From Orthonyx spaldingii (Eukaryota; Chordata; Aves; Passeriformes; Orthonychidae), in assembly GCA_013397795.1 (NCBI GenBank), contig VZTJ01001765.1:1281536-1345535 (forward strand): a stretch of DNA of 64,000 nt, given 5' to 3'. The notes under the pieces are model-generated. The model had not been told where the DNA came from. It was given only the letters and a program-made list of their open reading frames with translations, and ran no database searches. Both the position numbers and the translations under genes were made by a program. Of the stretch, positions 26,801-41,800 are shown piece by piece (position 1 is the stretch's first letter; each line of letters opens with the position of its first letter).

Positions 26801-29800
26801 AAAAAATTAACTTTGGCAGATAAGAGGAGAAAGATAAATTACTCTGAAGTAAATATTTTAAACATGAAGCAAAATAGAAAAAAAAATTATATATAGCTTT
26901 TGAATCTGCAAGAATCTCTAGGACACCTTTTGTGTGTGTCTACAAATATTTTAATCTGTTACTACAATGTCACTGCAGATCCAGGCAGACAGGATGCTCC
27001 TTAAAAGTAGGATGGTGCTGAAGCAAGGTAAGTATTTTAAATATTTTTTAGGCAGTCATATATAGGATGACTGGACAAAGGAATGTACCTGCAGTCAAGT
27101 TCACAACTCAAGAGCTAATAAAATAGCAATAAATAAAAATGGTTGGATTAGTTAAATCTTGTGTTTTAATGATCCAATATTGTTGCATGAAAATTGTACT
27201 GGGTAGTAGGGAAAGCAGAAAGCAGTAATGGCAAGTTGCAGAGTTTTTTAGGACTGGTGCTCATTTTTGAAGGATGTTATGGGAATTTTTATTTGAATTT
27301 TTAAAAAGACAGTGGCCACAGATCTATATATGCATACTTGTCAAGGGCCACAAAAACCAGATTGCCTTTGTGTTGCCTATGGAGATGGTCTGCCATCTTT
27401 TAGTATATTTGCAAAATACTCAGCATACACCCCATAGTGTATTTTCAAAATACTGATGAGAGAAAGTGTACATAACGTTCTTTGAATACTGAGCATTGCG
27501 TGTATTCTTTCTGGCCAAATTATTTAGCATTAAGGAAGCACCAAGAAATTAAGCAGGAATTTTGTAAAACTGACTTACTCGGCCTTCTCAGATTCTGCTT
27601 TTCTTTGTGTTTCAGCTTCTTTTGCAATTTCAGATATCTGCAAAAAGTATTTTAACTGTCAAAATGGATCCATTCAAATAAAAGTCTGGTAACTTTAGTT
27701 ACTGTCTTCTAAGAAACAAATGAAATACTTAATAACATTTTATAGCACTTTTAAAGTGTTAGATTTTTAAAAATAGCTCAGGCTATATTTTAACAGTGGA
27801 AATGGCAGAAACTTTTTTGGTAGCCTTTTTCAGTATAGCACTATCAATACTCTAAGTAGTCCAGTTGACTGAACAACTTAATTATACATGGTGATCAGGC
27901 AAATTATGTGACCAGCTGAGGATGAAGGTAACTCATCCAGATCATATCCTGATACTAAAGTCACCCACAAAGATTCAGTGGAGTTACTGATTATGTGCAA
28001 AATGAGCATCAGTTTGCCTCTTTGTAAATATGAAACAAGAAACAATATCTTAATGTTATCAAAAATCTGAAAAATATCCGTGTAACTATCAGATATTACA
28101 AAACCCAATTACTTGGCCATGATCAAGTAATGCAGCTGAAAACAGACAAATACTTAAACAACTTCTACTTACACAATGTTTTCTTCAAGCTGTTTATCTT
28201 AGCTGGGCTGACGGTTCATTAAACCTTTACTGGCACACTACACAACCCTCTTTAAGTGTGTGTGTGCAACATGCCCTTGAGATAAGGAAAAACCAATACA
28301 CAATTTTACAGATGGCTAACTGTAGCAAAGAAGCTGGGCCTGGATGTCAAACACCCTTAGGCTTTGTGTTACGAGATCAAAGTAAACTCATTTCAAATGC
28401 AGTTTCAGTATCTAAGCTTCGATGGAAATCCAAGAGACGCAGGCCCTGATGTCCTAGACTCACAAAGAAATCTAAAGGGCTTAAATTTGTTTCCATTCCC
28501 TTTTGCAAAGACCTGTCTTAACCCTTAATCCTCTTCTGTATTCTCTTGAAGTGCTTCGACAGCAATAGTCTATTGGTCCTATATTTCTGTTGATACATAT
28601 ATACAGTTATCTAAATTTCCTGCTCTGACTCGTCTGGATGCCTATCTCTTGCAGTACGTTGGAAAAGGATATAGGAAGGAATTAATTATGTTGATCTTGC
28701 CCTGTGTATCTCACATATTATCTGTGGAACCTTACCTAGTAAACGATGCATGTGTAACTCTTTCACAAAGAGTCTCCCCTAAGGTCTCAAGCTGGTGGAG
28801 GATAATTGAGACATCATTTGATGATGCCTGGTGCTTGTAAGGGGTAGGGTGGTAGAAGAATGAATAAACTCTTATCCATCTTATCCATCCCTCTATCATA
28901 CGCTCTCTCAAGTTTCTCTTTTCCAGGATGAAGAGCCTTAACCTACTTATTTTCATACAGAAGATTTGTTCTATATCAAGTTTTAACATCTCATTGAGCT
29001 TCACTGAACCTTTTCCAGTTTTATCACTTTTTTTTTTTAAATGAGGGAGCCTGGTCTTCAAGGCATGGATAAATTAAGGTTTCTGGAGCATAATAATATG
29101 GGGGTTTCCTCTCTCTCTTTCTTTCTCAACAATTCAAAATTTCAGTTTATTTCACTGGCATTATCATGGAACTGATATTGTTGTACAACTCAATTATATT
29201 CCCAAGATTTCATACTTCAACAGTAACAATGAGATCAAAATACAGCATTTAACAGGTAAAATCATAACTTTTCCTCCTGTATTCATTACTTCACTGATTT
29301 TTTATCTGCTGTTTTAAGGTAACTTTGCAGTTAGCTCTTGATTTTACTGCTACCAATAATTAGATTTATCAGCAAACTGTTAGCTCACTATTACTTTTCT
29401 AATTTGTGAACCCACACAACTCTCAGCACAGATTCCTGTAGAACTTTACAGCAAAAACAAAGTCCTAACAGGCTTCATCATATACAATTCCATAGCTTAT
29501 TTTGCAGTTTCTCTTGCTATATGGTAAATGTCATTGACCTTATCAGTACCCTTTTCCAGTATAGAGATCTGAATTTCTATTTTTATCCATTTGTGTGAGT
29601 TTTATCATTGCAGATGCCTAAGAAATAGTGACTTCCTGAAGGGAATTTTTGATTCTTACATTGCTGTTTCTGCTTTGAGTTCCACTTAATTGTTATATCC
29701 AGTCTTCTAACTAGATTACGTGAGCCATTTATATACATAATATGAAATGAATAGCAATTCCTGTAATATAGAATTAGTGCAAACATTGCTTTGGTAAGTT

Positions 29801-32800
29801 TCACTAGATAACACATTAAGGATAAAAGCTGGATAAATTGCATAACTGATTTCTCATTAATGACTCAAACTATCCGCAAAAAATACGGAGCATTTTTATC
29901 AATAGTATCAAACACATCTGTGAGAAATGTATAAATCAAAGTAAAGCAAAGAATATTCTAAAGTGTTTATTCAGATCTGAATTAAAATATTTACTTCAAC
30001 TATTGTTGAAGAAAATTCTAAAATGTTTACTGATACCTGCCAAGATTCTTGAGTTAAAATAGTATTTTTAAATACCAAACACATTTATGCTAAATGAGAC
30101 AGGATTTGAATAGAGTGTAATTTTTAAATACACACATAAAAATGATTTCATAAATAAACAAACAAGAAACATAAATGCAAAAATTTAGTTCAATCTAGGC
30201 AAGAACCAAAATCTGGAGAAAAACATACAAATTAAGAGAAAATAATGCACTAAGAAGTTGCACAGTTTAGATTTATCTTGAAAATATCTGGAAAAGATAT
30301 CATAAAGAGGTGGGTTAATGATGAGAGAAAAGATATTTTTGAATAACAAGTAGAAACAGACCTGAGGTGTAAAGTGAAACATAATGCCTTCCAAACATGA
30401 TAAATAAATTTTGGGTTTGACATTTAGTGCAGTCCAATTTTACACAGAAAAATATTCTCTTTAGTTCAGCTGAGTGGAACAAAATATATTGTTCATAAAC
30501 CAGAATAAAAGTAAAGAATAATTATATGATAAGCTTTAACTAACAATAAATTCAGGCAAATTTATTTCAAATAATAAGGAAAAAAGGATACTGTATTGCA
30601 TGTAAAGCATGTAGAAGAAAGATGTTAATGATAAGACATTATTATGGAGAAAATAAGTTGTAAAAGTACTTGAAATATACTGTGAAAAAATAGGGTATGC
30701 AGGATAAACAAGACCATAAATAATTTAAAGCAAAAACTGGGCCTAGAAATTTGCTAGCAGTTTGTGTTTTGAATAAAGTCCAAACGAACAGTAACAACAA
30801 TTTACTGCACTGAAATCTAAATACTGGGCTGAAATTTTCTATGACAAACTTTCCTGTTGGTTTTTAAGAGCAGAGATTATAAAGTATGTTCTTACTGATA
30901 ATATTTATTATTCAGTTAAATAGCAAATAAATCTGTTATTAACATTCTGTAGTTTAATACTATTGTTGTTATTATTATTGTTATTAATACTATTATCTTA
31001 AAAGAAATACACCATCTCTTTAATTTACCTGTAATCTTTTTTTCTTATGAACTGTGTTTTCCAAAGGTGGCTGGATCTCAGTACCAAGGATTTCTGCAAT
31101 ATCTCCAAGTCCAGCATCATGACCATGTTTTGATCCTTCTTTCTTTGCAGGAATGCCAAAAATGTCTGCAATTATGTCAGTTTCTCCCTTTTCACTCTTC
31201 ACAAACTCCCCAAGTTCAGTGCTAATGCCATGCTCAGCTCCTTCAGCTTTTTCTGCTTCCATAACATCATCATGGATTCCAAACTGTGTTGGATCAGGCA
31301 TATCCCCTAATATTTTAGTAACTTTTATATTTTTGGCTCCTTCAACCAGGCCACCCCCAAATACAGTGCTCCAAAGAATCTGGAATATCCCCCACACTAT
31401 AGAAAAGAACAGTTGGAATGTCCCTACAAATAGGAACCAGAAAAAGGAGAAGAACACTTTCACCATCTCTTTTACTGTCATCTTTTTAACTTTCCTGTAT
31501 TGTTTCCTTAGGTTCTTCACAGTGACCATTTTAAAAAAGTTGGCAACATTCTTCTTCACTGCAACACAGGCCACTGCAAAAGCTGAAGCAGGTTCCAGTG
31601 ACTTGTCTTCTTCCTCATCACCTCCAATATCCACTACATAAGCAGACTCTGCCTCTTGCTCCTCCTCGGGCCTCTCAGATGAATCTGTTTCAGAAATCTG
31701 GGATGCTAACTGCATTTCAAAAATTGTGTCTTCACAGAAATTCACAAAGAGTTCCATTTTTTCTTGCTCTCCACCTTCATTTACAACATCAAATATGAAC
31801 TGTCTTTTAGATTCCTTCACCTGTGGCTTCTCCCACTGCATTCTACTGGATTCACTGATTTCAAAGTAAACTCTTTCTATTTTCTTGGCCCCACCCATTA
31901 TTTCAATACGGCCAAGGTATGGCTCAAAGTAATTAAGAACACTTTCTGCAGGCTCAAGTAAGCTCTGAAGGCGTGGATCATTAGGCATGTGCTCTGAAAG
32001 GTTTGTTAGCAATACTACTACATTAAATCCAATGTCTTTGGCTGGTTCATGGAATCTTTCCACAAAGTCAACATAATTAAACATATCGTTTTCATCCGCT
32101 TCTGTACAGGACAGCAGGAATTCAATCTCTGACTGTATGTATTGTTTTTGAGCCTCCATTGATTTCTGAAATTCCTTCTTGGAAATGATTCCTTTACCAT
32201 CTGGATCATACTCTTTGAAAGCATCTGAATTAGTCAGATCTTTTAACTTCAGGAACATGTCAAAGAACTTCAAAATCATTTCTACATTGCTAGATGATTC
32301 TACAAGCGTGTCCACCATTTGTTTTCCAATAGTTCCATTTACGACATTACCTAAGTAGTGTGTTATAACAGAAAGTTATTTGACAGCTACATTTTAAATA
32401 AAGACATTTCATATTTGTGCTGAAAACAGAACAAAAATGTTCTTATATCTTAGTATTATTTCTTCCAACATGCCTTTCTCTACCAGCCCTATATTTCATG
32501 ACAATGTATATTCCAGAATAATTCTTAAGTAAATATGAAGTCTGTCTTTTTCTCCCAAAATTACATAAAGGCAATTAAAAAGCAGTTTAGAAATATTAAC
32601 ATAATAATTGTGCTTTACTCTAGGAAGGTGAGATAATAATATTTGACCATAAAGAAAAATAGGTCCAACCTTCAAGCAGTGACAAAAGCATCACTACCAT
32701 ATCCTTTAGTAGATCTAGCAGTTCCTTAAGCAATTCAATCTGTGCAGAGTCCTGTACAAAAAAAAAAAAAAAAAAAAAAAACTGTAAGATTGTTTTGAAT

Positions 32801-35800
32801 TTGTATATATCCAGAAAACTAAATAAATTTAGAGAAAAATTGTATTAAAGATGATCAGCTAAATTTTGTTCATATTATCCAGCAACATTTCATTGTAATT
32901 TTATTATGATTGCTATCAGAAGTCTAATACAATATGCAATTTACTACAGCAGAGGTATTAATATTATAAAGTTAAGTTTTAATCAAGCATTAAGGAGTAC
33001 CAAAGTGCAGGTAAGGGACAGCAGAAGCAAAAAAAATTGTTTCATACACAGATCTGAAAGTATCTGTCTCAGAAAGAATCCATCCTTTTTCACTTCACTG
33101 GCAATGTTTAATGGCATAATACATTACCACTCAAAGAGTTTAATTACAGAACACAGTAAGTCTAATGTGGATTTGTGTTGTCCTAAATACTATTCTCAAA
33201 ATTCTGATATAATTCTGTAGGGTGGGAAGAAATCTTACAAGTCAGAGGATAGCAGAGACACTGAATAAGAAAGGAAATTACTCTCTGCACTGTTGCACTC
33301 AGTGCAGAGCTTGACTGTCTGGATACATTAAGCAGAAGTCACAGAAGGAAAGAGAATCCTGACTCTGTGGAGTGGGACCCTACTATGCTCTGTACAGTGA
33401 AATGGACACTGCCTGTGCCCCCCTGCTCAGTGTGATTGATTAATTAACTGGATAAGTTGACCAAATGTCACACTCCCTCCCTCTTTGTATCTTTCTCAGC
33501 TTTTCTCTTGGCCTGCTTATCTTTAGCATGAGACGCCATGCTTTCAATGGTGCTTCTGTTCTGACTGATCATCCAGTTCTGGCAACAGGGAGGAAGGGAC
33601 CAAACTGCCACATTCATTATCAGAAAGGTATAATTGAGCTGTAAATGTCAAGTTTGATTTTAGTAAAGGTGAGTGCACAGTGACAATGTTGAAAATACCT
33701 GTGAAAGTTTCATTTGCATATTGGCAAACACATGAAGAAAGCCAACAACTGCATCCCACAGCCTACTATGAGCCAGACTCTGTTGATTACCTATGCAAGG
33801 GCCCTAAAAAATTAAGAAAACACATTTTTTATTTATGTCAAATAAACCAAAACAAATAAATCAAAAAGAAGTTTCAGGCTGCCATGAGAAGGTTTTCCAA
33901 GACCTCTGGGTATCTAGTGCATAAATACCAAATTGTATCATGTTAAATATGTAGCTATTCATGTGTTTTAGTTTTCACTTTACACTGATCCAGTGATTCC
34001 ATGTAACTTCATCAAAATTTTAAAAAATAAGTGTGAAGTATTTACAAAAGAAAATTATCATGCCATGTAATCTTAGAACTTTTCTGTTAATACCTTGAGA
34101 AAAATATTCTGCTTACCTGGATATATTCTGTAAGGGAATTGAATATTTGTTTGGTGACAGCCAAAGCTTTAGAAAAGTTACGTTGTCCTGATTCATCAAT
34201 TACATCCTTTCCTGAATAGTACCAATAGAAGTCGCTGATGGATTCCTAAGGAAGAAAAAGTTACATTTTTCTAGTTTTGAATTCTCTATGCAGTATTTAA
34301 TGCCTGCATTTGTATCACCAAAAGTTGAATCAGTAAGTCAGATGAAATTTAGCATATCTGTGTCAATCTATTTCTCATTACAATAATATTTCGCACTCTT
34401 CAGAAGTGAACAAAGAAACCACTTCTCAAACATCTGATTTCACACAGAATTCTGAAATTTCATCTGTTTTCAAAGGAAAAAAAGATATGAAAGAAATCAA
34501 AGTTCTTTATTTTAGATATCCCTTTAGAGATAATTTTCACATTTGGTTCCAATAAAATGTGAATCTACAGAAGTGAAGGAAAGGCGAATATGTTACACTC
34601 CATTTTCCTTTGTTTTTTCCTCACCTGAAGTCGCAAGAGATAGTCAACGGTACTAATGATAATATTCACTGTTGTGGTGTTGCCCATCTGAGTACGTAAG
34701 TAATTTTGAAAGTCTGAAATAAGAAGTGATTTGTACTTGGTTAGTATATAAAGGAAAAAAAATGACAACATTATTTTTCTATTTTTGTGGAGAATGCCTT
34801 CTTTTTCAGTATCTTGTTGGATGCAGATGCTTATGTGGTGGAAATTGAACTACTTTAGATCTCAATGTAAATATAACTGAAGAATTGTCATCCAAGTGAC
34901 TTGGAACAGGCTTTACTGGCAGTATGCTAAACACCAAAACTAAATTAAGACTTGAAAAATCAGACGAAAACATCAGAATTGGTTCTATTGCACTCTGTTT
35001 AGGAACAGACTCACCGCACATTTTCTGCAAAATTAATTCAGTTCTCTTACCATTGTTATGCCCTTCACAGAGCAGTTGCAAAAATCTAAATAGATCTCGA
35101 GTAAATTCGTCATGCTGCAAGACTTTTTCACCTTTAAAATATATAAATACAATGATTATGTGACAGTTGTTATGATTAATTATGCAGAACACATAATCTT
35201 ACAGTAACCTTTTAAACTGGAATTTTAATAAAAAACCCAGTATTTAAAAGCGTTAAAGCAATTTAAAAGAAACAGACTGATAATAATGAAAAGAAAAACT
35301 GAGACAGAAGAAGCAGAGCCAAAGTATTTAGCACTCCAATGCATCCATAGTTAAAAAAACAACACTAATTTGAAAAAAAAAAGGCAACAGGATATATATC
35401 TAATAAGTAAATTGTTAGTCATAACTAAAATCATGCCTTAAATATGAGTGACACTTCTTTAATAAGCATCAAACTCTTTATTCAAGCTAAACACACAACC
35501 TGCTGCAGACCATAAAGCTAAACCTAAAAATATCTGAGAAGATGCAATGAGAGATTTCTCTCTGTATTTGCAACACACTTTTGCAACAATAGTATCAAAA
35601 ACTGTAAACCCAAACATACCACGCTCACGAACGATGACTGTGGATCAAAGAAAAATAACAAGAATACAAGATAAGAATATTGGAATTTACAATATTTTTC
35701 TTAAAAATTATTGCTATAGATATTGTAAAAAAAAAAAGGCATAGTCAGAACTCAAAGCCTAGAATTATTTACAATAAGTTTAACAACAGAAACCTCGAGC

Positions 35801-38800
35801 CACAGTAAGTAGTAGTTCTAGTTAAAGAAGGAAGCACAAATAATGTTTGAAGCACTACTGCAGTCAATTTCATTCTACTTACGAGTTCCTTCTTCAGTAA
35901 CCATTCCCAGACCTTCCGCTTTATTCTGTCTCTCAAACGCGTTCAAATCAAGAACACTTATATTTAAAGAAAAAACAAACAGAACAAACAGGAAAAAAGA
36001 CTGTAATAACCAATGGAAAATTATTTCCTTCTACAAAATTTCTAGGGGCCTTCAACAACTACTCTTGACCCTCTAGGACATGCGTTGCCTCATATTTCAT
36101 TTAATACTCATATTAAATAAATGAGCTGTGGAACCTAAGGGTCCAGTGTCCAATTCTGAAAAGAAATGAGTTTCAGGTCAGATCTCACCACTTACCTAAC
36201 TTCACACCTGATAATGTCATTCATGGTTTCATGTACAAATCAGGAGTGGAAAAGGAGCCTGAAATATTACTCTTTATAGTGATTTAACCTTACCTGCAAA
36301 AGGACATTATTGCAGTTGTTTCTCACTCACACTGTTTTCCACTAAGTTGTCTCTATTATTTCTTTTATATTGTTATTGCATATATTATGCATGACTATGT
36401 CATTCAGAAGATGTATGGAATTTCTGTCCATATGCAGAAGACAGAAGTGTAATCAGAGGTTCCATATCTTCCAAGGTCAAAAGACACTAATATCTGAATT
36501 TTATTTTGTTAACTTGGCATAGCTCAGCACATGGAATAGCAAATCATGATTCTTCTCACCACCTAGTCAGAATACTTTCGTTCAAACCATCCAAATATAA
36601 TTCTATCATTATCTAATTTTAATTCAGTGAAATAGCAATGCAGTCACATATTCAATCTCGTGACATCATTAAAAACAAAAGCATTTTTTAAAGCATCATT
36701 TTCATTCTCTTATCATGTTCAATTAATTTTATCAATACCTCTTTTAATGAAGTCCTGAACGATACATATACACAAATGGTAATAATATCACAGCAGGGCC
36801 TGTTTGAGCAAGTCTCTGCAAAAGTGTTCTACATAAATGAAAAAATTACAGGGCAGATTTATTTAGGCTGCAAATATTCAACAATAATTCTGCAATGCAG
36901 GTCACCATTCCTTCCACACTTTATCCTCTATTCATACAGCTGCTCCACTTCTAATTCCCAGTCTACACCTTCAGAACCCTTCTGGTTCTTTAAAAGGCTG
37001 AGAAATGGAGGTTGTCTACCATGAGAGTAATCAGAAACACCAACAACTTTCGTTCTTCTGTATAGTAGTCCTTTACCTTAACTAATTTGAACTGTTTCAT
37101 CGAGGGAATGGACTACTACAGTCTCAGTGGGACCATGCCATCTCTAACAAACCTGATACATATGCAGAGGGTTCAGAAGAGGCAGGGATTATGCAACTTG
37201 CCAGAAATGTGCAGAAACTGAAAGCTTAGTAAAGCTCCACTGGCCTGTCTCTCCCTTAGTGATGGCTTTGCTCCATCCTTGGAACCAACCAGACAAAAAG
37301 CTTGAGGGATCCAGGATCAGTAAAGGAGCCATTATATTTTACTTTTCCGCCTCTTCAAACTAAGCCTTCAAAGGCATGTTCAGTCTTTTGCTTTATTTTT
37401 TCCTTTGGAAGAATATTCTAAAAGATTAACAGACTATTCCTGTGATTCACAAAATTTTCCCACAAGTGTTCCACAAGCTGTGACTCCTGTACTTTAAATC
37501 TAACACATCCACCTGCACTGAGCAATAAGCTACCAACATGAATAAAACTGAACCTGTAATAATGCAATTTATGGTTTTACCTGCAGGACTGCATCAAGCC
37601 AGAAAGACTTTGAAAAAATCCAGCATCCTTTTTCTCCTTCAGGTAGTCTAGCATTTTCTAAATGTTGTATATTTTTGAAGGGAAAAAATATAATATTAAC
37701 ATTATATACAACAAATAATAATTAACAATTACTTATTATTTAATATTTATAAACCTAATTAAAATAGTAAAAATAATAAGTACCCTTATAATTGATAATA
37801 TTGAAATTATATTAATTCAAAACTTCCTGAATTAATTCCTTGAAATGCAAATCACTGGCAAACAATAATATAATTGTTATTGCACCAAAAATACATTGAT
37901 ATTTCTTCACTGTTTGGTTTAAAATTAAGTACACTAACATAAAGAACAGGACACTAAAGTTCTCAACATTACTTGCCTCATTTATGCAAGCAAGACTCAT
38001 AGTAGTTAGAAAAGCATTACCTGTTGAACTATAGTGTTTCCACCATTTAGAATAGCAATACCAAGTTTCAGTGTTTCAACAACCATGGGCCCTGTATGAC
38101 CTGTCAAAACAAGGATACATTCATTAAAACGTGCAGTTATGAACTATTCAATCAGAAATGCGGTCTGGATCTTTTAGTGCAGTTGTAACTGGCATTTATT
38201 TTGCCTCGTTATCTACCATATAGAAGCTGTACATGATATCTATATCGTAGGTATAATGACATAACACACCTGTGACCTGCACAGCATGTCTACTTTAAAG
38301 ATGCACAGACATTACCTTTGCTTGCACTAATCATCTGAAGGACCATCTCAGCAGCTCCACGGTCATGCAAGCGAGCTTGCTGATAGAGAGTTCTCTGTTT
38401 TTCCATTTCTTTCTCCTGGGTTTGGGAACAAAAATAAGAACAGAGCACAGATTGGAATAGATCCAGGAAAAATGGGAAGATGAGAAATCTGAAGTTATTG
38501 AAGACCATCTGCCTCCATAATCCATGGGCTGTTTGACTCCAAAACTTCAGAACACCCCTTCTTTCTTTTATATGAATAACCAAGTAAACCAGCTACACAC
38601 ACATACACACACACACTGTGTTATGTTATTCTTGCATTTATTCTAGTGGACATATTTAAAATACCTCCACATTAGACGATAAGAGAGAAATGTTAAACTC
38701 TCACCTCAAATGTCTTTTCTTTTTCTTCATCTCCCTCTTCTTCTTCCTGACAGCTCTTTTTATGTTAAAAACAGAAATCACAAGATGTTGCTTATTAAGA

Positions 38801-41800
38801 AACATAATGCCTATTTTTGCCATAGTATTTCTACAGAAATGGCCAAATTTTTTTTCAAGCAATAACTGAAGGTATTAAGAAGATTTAAAAAACCTGTAAT
38901 TGAAAATATTTGTGCTCATCCACACTAAGAAGCTGATATTCCCTAATGTATGAGTATTTCAGGGTGTTCGTCCAACTACATACACAACCTGTAATTGCAG
39001 GCTATATATTATTGTGCCATATCTCTATATCCATAATATTTCTCTTTACAGTCAAGCTCATCAAGAGTCAGCTGTAATCGATATGTTGCAAAAACTGACT
39101 TATTTTTGACAGACTGCAAATATTAACTCAAAACTAATTACCCGAAGAATAAAGACAACTAATGTGTTAAAACTGTTCATGAGTAATTCATATACAAAAA
39201 AAAGTGCCAAGTGAAAGCAACAGGACTGTACCTGTGGGATTTTAGTATTGTTTTAATGTAGGAAATTTCCCATTACATATTTATATATATATGTAACTCT
39301 GAACAGCAATTGCTTCATTAAAAATACAGAAATTACTAGTATCAAGCAGTCCATGTAAGAAACAGAAAGAAAAGTTTTAAGAAGCATCTAAAATTAATGG
39401 GAAGTACCTAAGTGCAGTGAGGGATGGAGCTTGAAATTATATACTTACTTTTGCCATCATGGCAGAATAGGCAATATATAGAGGATCATGTTCTAGTTTG
39501 CTGTGAAGAGTAAAAAATATTTTAAATTATTTTATGTTATATTAATATAAAGGTGTCATGTGCCTAGAATTTTTTTAAAGGGTATTTTATTAGTCTGCTT
39601 GAAAAGCCATTACACTTGAAAATTGTGTCATAAATGTATTCTCTTATCTAAATCCAAGTCTCTAAGTTTTCACTCAACTAATTCAGAGATATGTTTCTAC
39701 ATTCAACTAAGTCGTGTTAGGTCATCATTGGCTGTTGAAGGTGCAGAAAAGTAATATGGAGATATAATTATTCTGTCAGACGGCAAGATTTTATGAATCA
39801 TACAGAAAAAGTATATGAAACACTGAAGTACTCATAAAAATCTTATTCTAATCAATAGTCTAAAGTCAAAACAGAAACTGGCACCAAGATTCATAAACAT
39901 CGACAAAACCTTTTCTGACATACTGAATGAAATGTAATGAATACCAAAACCAAGAACACACACCTGTTAGTAGGAGAGACCAGGGCAGGGTATTCTGATT
40001 AAACCTGAAGTTCCTGTAAACTTTATGCTTCTGTGAGAAGTCATGCTCAATTATTTCTGTATTGGGTATTTATCAAGTTTTAAACTGTCAAATATAGTCA
40101 ATATTTATCTCAATGTAAAGGTTATACTGAGTTTAAATACATGAAAACTTTAATGACACTGAGAGGGAAGAAGGTATTCACCATGTACAATAATGAACTA
40201 CACTTGTGTTAAATCACTTCAGTAATGTTACTAAAAATTCAGTTACTGTGTGCTTTTACTCAATAGGCTTTTCCACACAGCTCTTTTACCTTCTCTCTGT
40301 AAGAGCACTGCGACTAAAATAGAGGATAATCTGATGAAGTGGATCAGGATGGTTCTTCTCAGTCTCTTCTTCTTCCTCTTCATCTTTTTTTGGAGATGTC
40401 TGTCTCAAGATTTAGAATATAAAAGTTAAGCTTCATAAGTAAGAAAAAAATTGAGTAACTAAGCTTAGGAAAGGATTTCAGTAACTTTATTCTGTCCAAT
40501 TTGTATTAACTGCCTGTATTAATCTTATTCAGTTTACAGTTGAATTACACCGCTTATTCTGTTTACAGCATAACCTGCAGCATTATGTGCCTGTGTGACT
40601 TGGAAGAGGTTAGAGTATATGATTTTTATTCATGTTTTATGTAACTTTAAAAGTTTCTCATTTGCAAGGTATTGAGAAGGAGAGAGGAAAATCTTGGGGC
40701 ATCCTTATTCAAGAGAAATTAAGCATCTCCAGTTGACCAGAACTGAAAGCAAGTTCTAGCTCAATTATTTAGTAGTAGAATTACTGGAATAATTTTTAGT
40801 AACATCATCAGATACATCCTATTCAGACTAGTGTTTGCTACAATATTTTCATATATAATTTCAAAGTAACCTTGATTCAATGAATGCTCGTTATTGTAAA
40901 CGTCAATTTTTTGGCAGTTAAAAATATAACAGAGTCAAAACTGGCCAAAGATCAGATTATTACCTTTACCTTACTTGTGTTATCACACCTTTGTAGTGTT
41001 TGTAGCTATTGTAGAATTATTGTAGTTATAGTAATAATTGTAATTACAGAAGTTCAATTTACTTCTCTAGGAAATCTAAAAGAATTGCAGTCACTTCTTT
41101 GATTAATGGTGTCATTCTTTCCTTTAGCAAGAAGCAACAAAGTCAAACAAAGACTGACCATATAATTGTCCAGAGCATGTGAAGAATGTCACTACCCATG
41201 GCAGGGGGGTAGGAACTAGATGATCTCTGTGGTCCCTTCCAACCCAAACCATTCTATGCCTCTCGGATATCAGGCATAATGGGTCTTTGAAAAGCATGAC
41301 ATGACGTTTTGTTAACACTGAAGCACTTCCTGAAACACCTGCATGGGATCCATGAAGCTAAAAACTAACTTTCATGGTGTTTAGATACTGTGGAGATAAG
41401 CTCCTTGGAGGTATTTTAGACAAGCTAACTACATAGAGGGAAGAGAAAGAGCAGTAGGCATTCTGAATCAATATTCATTAACAAAATCCTGAAGTTTACC
41501 AAGCACTTTTATCAAGTACACAGGTAAACTACATTTTTACTGAATATGGCTGCATATATTTACTTCTCCTTATGATGCATCAAAAAGAAAATCAGCAAAA
41601 TTAATTTGTATCAAAGCTGAAAATGTTAAAATTAAATATTATGCATTAAGAAAAAGTTAAAGCAAAAAGGATCAATAGTGTCAAGCTTTAATAAAATCCC
41701 AGTAAATTATATATACAAACATAGGAATTACCATAATGACAAAAATAGTTTGACTATTCATCTAATCCATTTCTCTTCCCAAGAATGAGTATAACATAGC

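Noticed and set aside
28732..29061. 109-codon open frame on the minus strand inside the w26-w27 intron
   Set aside because: No splice borders in the right phase and no resemblance to RYR3; a chance frame in low-complexity sequence.
31153..31641. 162-codon open frame on the + strand
   Set aside because: It is exactly antisense to the large RYR3 exon w26; codon structure and conservation belong to the minus strand.
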